Below are positions 7,014-10,389 of a stretch of 10,389 nucleotides of DNA, piece by piece (position 1 is the first letter of the stretch; each line of letters opens with the position of its first letter). The stretch covers positions 1 through 10,389 of the forward strand of contig JAKQBN010000026.1 in assembly GCA_029559475.1 (NCBI GenBank), in the 5' to 3' direction. Source of the stretch: a bacterium. Lineage in GTDB: Bacteria; UBA4055. The notes beneath the pieces are model-generated. The model saw only the letters and a program-made list of their open reading frames with translations. It did not search any database and was not told the DNA's origin. A program made the position numbers and the translations under genes.

Positions 7014-7039
7014 ACCGTTTCCGTATTTAACATCTATGG

Positions 7040-7068
7040 AATATAAAAAGAATCGGCTGTAATGTCAA
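7040..7068 (-). promoter_or_regulatory. Sigma70-type promoter of the rodZ-ispG-lipoprotein operon
   Basis: On the minus strand, TTGACA (7068-7063) and TATATT (7045-7040) are separated by 17 bp. The -35 is a perfect consensus and the -10 is a close match. Transcription should start near 7033, giving a leader of about 20 nt before the TTG start. Confidence 0.75.
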
Positions 7069-7127
7069 AAGTAAAAGGCGATACAATTATTTTGGAACCG
7101 CATTTAAACTATGTTGTATAAATCATT

Positions 7128-7153
7128 GTTTTACCTGATTTCTCAAGTAAAAC
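7128..7153. promoter_or_regulatory. Candidate operator dyad upstream of the export gene
   Basis: GTTTTAC (7128-7134) and GTAAAAC (7147-7153) are exact reverse complements 12 nt apart, ending about 15 nt before the -35 of the plus-strand promoter. The octamer AAGTAAAA occurs at 7145-7152, again at 7159-7166 (14-nt period) and at 7069-7076 inside the divergent promoter region. The arrangement suits a regulator binding site, but such AT-rich repeats can be chance. Confidence 0.35.
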
Positions 7154-7168
7154 GCGTTAAGTAAAAGC

Positions 7169-7197
7169 TTGACAAAGATATGGAAAATTCATATTTT
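7169..7197 (+). promoter_or_regulatory. Sigma70-type promoter of the polysaccharide export operon
   Basis: TTGACA (7169-7174) and TATTTT (7192-7197) are separated by 17 bp. The expected start is near 7204, giving a leader of about 33 nt containing a strong ribosome site, GAGGAG (7225-7230). It points away from the minus-strand promoter, with about 100 nt between the two -35 boxes. Confidence 0.75.
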
Positions 7198-7236
7198 TGG
7201 CAGTTTGTAAAAAGTAATTAAATTGAGGAGTGTGTT

Positions 7237-9981
7237 GTGTATAAGTTTTCGGTAATTCTTGCAGTAATTTTAATATATGCCTGCTTTATAATTCCTGAAA
7301 GTACTCTCTATTCGCAAGATGACAGTTTTATTGAGTCTGAAATGGTGAAAGTCCAGGAAGAATTTCAAACGGATAAAACATATCCAAGCGAATTTATTAC
7401 TCCCCAGGAAGAAACACCACTAGCGCAGGATGAGATCGTAAAAGAGCTAATGAAACCCGGCAACGAAAATCTTCTTGAACAACTTAAAGAGCAGGGTAAA
7501 ATTGATGCTCTTAAGGAAATTGAAACAAAAATATCCGAGAAAAAGACAGAAGAGCAGATAAAAGAAGAAAATGAGAAAATAGAGCAGCAAAAAAAGAAGG
7601 AAGCGGAAGAAGAAGAAAAGAAAATAAGAACTGCAAGAGCTTCTCTTGACGGATTACTGTTTGAAGATAATTATGCATATTATCAATCAATTAAAGATTT
7701 TTATGGTTATGATATATTTTTGAAATTCGCATCAAAATCAAAAGAAACGGGGCTTTTATCAAATTCAAATTACGTTGTAGGGCCGGGAGATGAATTAATT
7801 CTGACTTTATGGGGAGATACGGAATTTCAAAGAACATTACGTGTCGGGAATGACGGGGCAGTATATCTTAAAGATGTTGGTGTAATTAGTTTACACGGCT
7901 ATAAACTGGGAGACCTTAACAATATTTTGAAGAAAACTCTCTCAAAAAGATATAATACTATCGATCCGCCAGGCGGACGTCCGACGACTTTCTTTGATAT
8001 AACTTTGAGTAAATTGAAATCAATAAATGTGCATGTAAACGGCGAAGTCGTTGTTCCAGGATCATATAATTTGAGCGCTTATTCAACAGCTCTAGACGCT
8101 CTAAAAGAAGCAAAGGGTGTAACGGCGAAAGGAACTCTAAGGAATATTATAATTCTTAGAGAAGGCAAAATATTAACAGAGTTGGATATATACGATTACC
8201 TTATGACCGGGAAAAATGTAAGTGACATAAATCTTAAGAACGGTGATAATATTTTTGTAGGACCAAGATTAAATACAATACAACTAAACGGAGAAGTACT
8301 AAAGCCCTTAAAATACGAGATTAAAGACAATGAAACATTATCTGATCTGATAAAATTTTCCGGAGGTCTACTGCCTACTGCAGGTATTGACAGGGTGAAA
8401 ATTGAAAGGCTTTTACCTTTTGAGCAGAGAACGAATCCTGTGGTTAGCACAAAAATATACGACCTTGAATTTACCAGAATAGGAAATGACGGTAAAGTTG
8501 AAATTCAACCTATCAAACTATATAGCCATGACAACGTAACAGTATTTTCAATTCCAAGATTACTTTCAGATTATGTAGCAATAGGCGGAGCAGTCTACAG
8601 GAAAGGCAGATATGCATACACAAAAGATATGACAATAAATGATCTTCTTTTAAAATGCGGCGGAGTATTATCAGACGCGTTTCTGCATAGAGTTGAACTT
8701 ATAAGAACAAAACCAAATGCATCTACAGAATTCGTCAGTCTTGATTTAGAGAACGGAGATGTAAATTTCAATCTAAATCAGAAAGACAGCATATTCATTC
8801 ACTCTGAATGGAATCTGAAATCAAAAAAAGTAGTATCTATAAGCGGATATATAGCAAGGCCGGGTTTTTATTATCTCAGCGACAGTACCAGAATTTCTGA
8901 TCTGATATTTTCAAAAGGCGGTATAGAAGACGATAAGCAGAAGAATATGACATATATGAAGAGGGCTGATCTGACGAGATACAATGAAGACGGGCTCACA
9001 ACGAGAATAATTCCAATAGATTTGAATAAAGTAATGGCAGGCGATAAATCAGAAGACGTATTTCTTGAAGATAGAGATCAGTTAAGAATATACGGTATAG
9101 GTGTTGTTTTCACAGAACCCAAGGTTAAGATCACAGGATACGTAAAATATGAAGGTGAATATCCATTAAGTAAAAATATGACCGTGGAAGATCTGGTTTT
9201 TAAGGCGCATGGATTTAAAGAAGGAGCTTATAAATATAAAGGGGTAGTTTTCAGGTTAAAGAAAAACAGGTTCGAAACAGATTCTCTTTCCCAGGTTTTT
9301 GATGTAGAACTAGACTCAGATTTTCTTGAAACAGGGATTATATCAGAGAAAAAGTTTTTCTTACAAGATAATGATCATGTTGTAATAAGAAAACATCCTG
9401 ATTATGAACATTTAAGAAAAGTTACTATTTCCGGTGAAGTTAAATTTCCCGGAGTGTATTCTTTAACTTATCGAGATGAGACTCTTAAGGATATAATTGA
9501 CAGAGCGGGGGGATTAACTCATGAAGCATTTCTGGAAGGTACGGTTTTTCAGAGAGATACTACACAAATTATAACTGATTTTAAAAAAGCTACAAGTTCT
9601 TCAAGAGTTAAGATAGTAATGAAAGACAAGGATGATGTACACATTCCTAAAAGACCTGGAGTAGTATCAGTAGAAGGTTTTGTTTACAGGCCTCAAAAAT
9701 TAGCTTACAGGAACGACTGGACACTTGCAGATTACGTTGAAGCAGCAGGAGGACCAATTAAAAGCATGGAATTTGAGGTTGGAGAAACAGTTATTTATTA
9801 CCCGGGCGGAAACGCGAAAGTTGACGGTTGGCTTTTTTCTCCAGATGTAAAAGAAGGATCTAAAATTATCGTAGAAAGAGTTCAAAAAGAACCTGACAGC
9901 AAGTGGAGAGAAGAGGTCAGATCTTGGCTCGGAATCGTTACGTCAACGATTACTATACTGCTGCTAATCAGTAAAATTTAA
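7237..9981 (+). CDS. Large multi-SLBB polysaccharide export protein
   Basis: This is a 914-aa protein of the Wza/polysaccharide-export superfamily, likely part of the conduit that secretes capsule or exopolysaccharide. A signal peptide covers about residues 1-26 (MYKFSVILAVILIYACF..., cut near LYSQ). A Glu/Lys-rich, probably coiled-coil segment spans about 85-135. The Poly_export domain is at about 177-260 (YVVGPGDELILTLWG). Seven SLBB-like units follow, at about 263-310, 345-394, 445-492, 531-580, 628-675, 727-775 and 807-855. Each carries a GxVxxPGxY-type strand and a later GG, the seventh being the most divergent. A hydrophobic helix ends the protein (about 896-912, IVTSTITILLLI), reminiscent of the C-terminal membrane helix of Wza. 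It is far longer than Wza (about 380 aa). The GTG start is set by GAGGAG 6 nt upstream. Codon use is visibly AT-richer than in the rnf genes. Confidence 0.92.
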   Translation: MYKFSVILAVILIYACFIIPESTLYSQDDSFIESEMVKVQEEFQTDKTYPSEFITPQEETPLAQDEIVKELMKPGNENLLEQLKEQGKIDALKEIETKISEKKTEEQIKEENEKIEQQKKKEAEEEEKKIRTARASLDGLLFEDNYAYYQSIKDFYGYDIFLKFASKSKETGLLSNSNYVVGPGDELILTLWGDTEFQRTLRVGNDGAVYLKDVGVISLHGYKLGDLNNILKKTLSKRYNTIDPPGGRPTTFFDITLSKLKSINVHVNGEVVVPGSYNLSAYSTALDALKEAKGVTAKGTLRNIIILREGKILTELDIYDYLMTGKNVSDINLKNGDNIFVGPRLNTIQLNGEVLKPLKYEIKDNETLSDLIKFSGGLLPTAGIDRVKIERLLPFEQRTNPVVSTKIYDLEFTRIGNDGKVEIQPIKLYSHDNVTVFSIPRLLSDYVAIGGAVYRKGRYAYTKDMTINDLLLKCGGVLSDAFLHRVELIRTKPNASTEFVSLDLENGDVNFNLNQKDSIFIHSEWNLKSKKVVSISGYIARPGFYYLSDSTRISDLIFSKGGIEDDKQKNMTYMKRADLTRYNEDGLTTRIIPIDLNKVMAGDKSEDVFLEDRDQLRIYGIGVVFTEPKVKITGYVKYEGEYPLSKNMTVEDLVFKAHGFKEGAYKYKGVVFRLKKNRFETDSLSQVFDVELDSDFLETGIISEKKFFLQDNDHVVIRKHPDYEHLRKVTISGEVKFPGVYSLTYRDETLKDIIDRAGGLTHEAFLEGTVFQRDTTQIITDFKKATSSSRVKIVMKDKDDVHIPKRPGVVSVEGFVYRPQKLAYRNDWTLADYVEAAGGPIKSMEFEVGETVIYYPGGNAKVDGWLFSPDVKEGSKIIVERVQKEPDSKWREEVRSWLGIVTSTITILLLISKI

Positions 9982-9994
9982 TTAGGTTTAAATT

Positions 9995-10389
9995 TTGAAA
10001 ATTCTTGTAACAGGGACGGCCGGATTCATCGGTTATCATCTAGCGGAAAGACTGATCTCTGAAGGTGCGGATGTAACCGGAATCGACAGTATTAATGATT
10101 ATTATGATATGAATGTTAAATTCGGAAGGCTGAAAAGAACAGGAATATCTGCAGACGACATAAGCTATTCGAAGACTTTAGTAAGCAGAAAACACAAAAA
10201 CTACAAATTCGTTCAGCTAAATCTTGAAGATAAAGAAAACCTGGACAAATTGTTCAGAGAAGAAAAATTCGATGCAGTATGCAATCTAGCCGCACAGGCA
10301 GGAGTGCGATACAGCCTTACGAATCCTGATGTTTATATCAATTCGAATATTACCGGTTTCCTCAACATCTTAGAAGCCTGCAGGCATAA
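9995..10389 (+). CDS. NAD-dependent epimerase, UDP-glucuronate 4-epimerase-like (3' partial)
   Basis: The frame is open from the TTG at 9995 to the window edge (131 codons). The product starts MKILVTGTAGFIGYHLAERL, with the Rossmann GxxGxxG nucleotide-binding motif of extended short-chain dehydrogenases. Asp/Ser-Ile-Asn-Asp-Tyr-Tyr-Asp at about 35-41 and LAAQAGVRYS at about 101-110 are typical of UDP-glucuronate 4-epimerases, which make UDP-galacturonate for surface polysaccharides. Related NAD-sugar epimerases cannot be excluded, because the catalytic YxxxK lies beyond the window. The TTG start is preferred because it begins exactly at the conserved MKxLVTG sequence; the ribosome site (TAGG, 9983-9986) is weak. 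It begins 13 nt after the export gene and is almost certainly cotranscribed with it. Confidence 0.92.
   Translation, partial: MKILVTGTAGFIGYHLAERLISEGADVTGIDSINDYYDMNVKFGRLKRTGISADDISYSKTLVSRKHKNYKFVQLNLEDKENLDKLFREEKFDAVCNLAAQAGVRYSLTNPDVYINSNITGFLNILEACRH

Overview
The window looks like chromosomal DNA of a Gram-negative, probably anaerobic bacterium. The evidence is a sodium/proton-translocating Rnf complex, a lipobox lipoprotein, a RodZ-like cell-shape protein and a large SLBB-domain polysaccharide export protein. The rnf order C(off-window)-D-G-E-A-B is the clostridial-type order, but the envelope genes are diderm. IspG is the short form (354 residues), not the long insert-containing form usual in Bacteroidota/Chlorobi. 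An FCB-type or candidate-phylum anaerobe (for example the Cloacimonadota or Delongbacteria area) is a reasonable guess, not a demonstrated assignment.

Layout. (1) 1-3890, plus strand: the tail of an rnf operon, with rnfD (5' end cut off by the window), rnfG, rnfE, rnfA and rnfB. The genes are packed with 1-4 nt overlaps or short gaps, and a strong intrinsic terminator follows at 3911-3935. (2) 3936-4437: about 500 bases with no convincing gene. They hold a perfect 12-bp hairpin, a longer-range inverted repeat and a polypurine tract. (3) 7013-4438, minus strand: a three-gene operon, rodZ-like -> ispG -> lipoprotein of unknown function, with a 3-nt gap and then a 4-nt overlap. (4) 7014-7236: a divergent intergenic region with two back-to-back sigma70-type promoters (both TTGACA with 17-bp spacers) and short repeats that may be operators. 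(5) 7237-10389, plus strand: an AT-richer surface-polysaccharide region. It holds a 914-residue, seven-SLBB export protein, followed 13 nt later by the 5' part of a UDP-glucuronate-epimerase-like gene that runs off the window.

How the genes work together. The Rnf genes encode a membrane electron-transfer complex coupling ferredoxin/NAD redox chemistry to ion pumping. The minus-strand operon mixes cell-shape control (RodZ-like), isoprenoid precursor synthesis (IspG, needed for the lipid carrier of wall and polysaccharide synthesis) and an envelope lipoprotein. The right-hand operon is the start of a capsule or exopolysaccharide locus, combining export machinery with nucleotide-sugar synthesis.

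Most of the window is recognisable biology and I see no clear new multi-gene system. The items most worth a second look are RnfB, whose last ferredoxin domain has lost exactly the cysteines of one of its two [4Fe-4S] clusters, the structured repeat-like element at 4001-4170, and the seven-SLBB export protein with a C-terminal membrane anchor.
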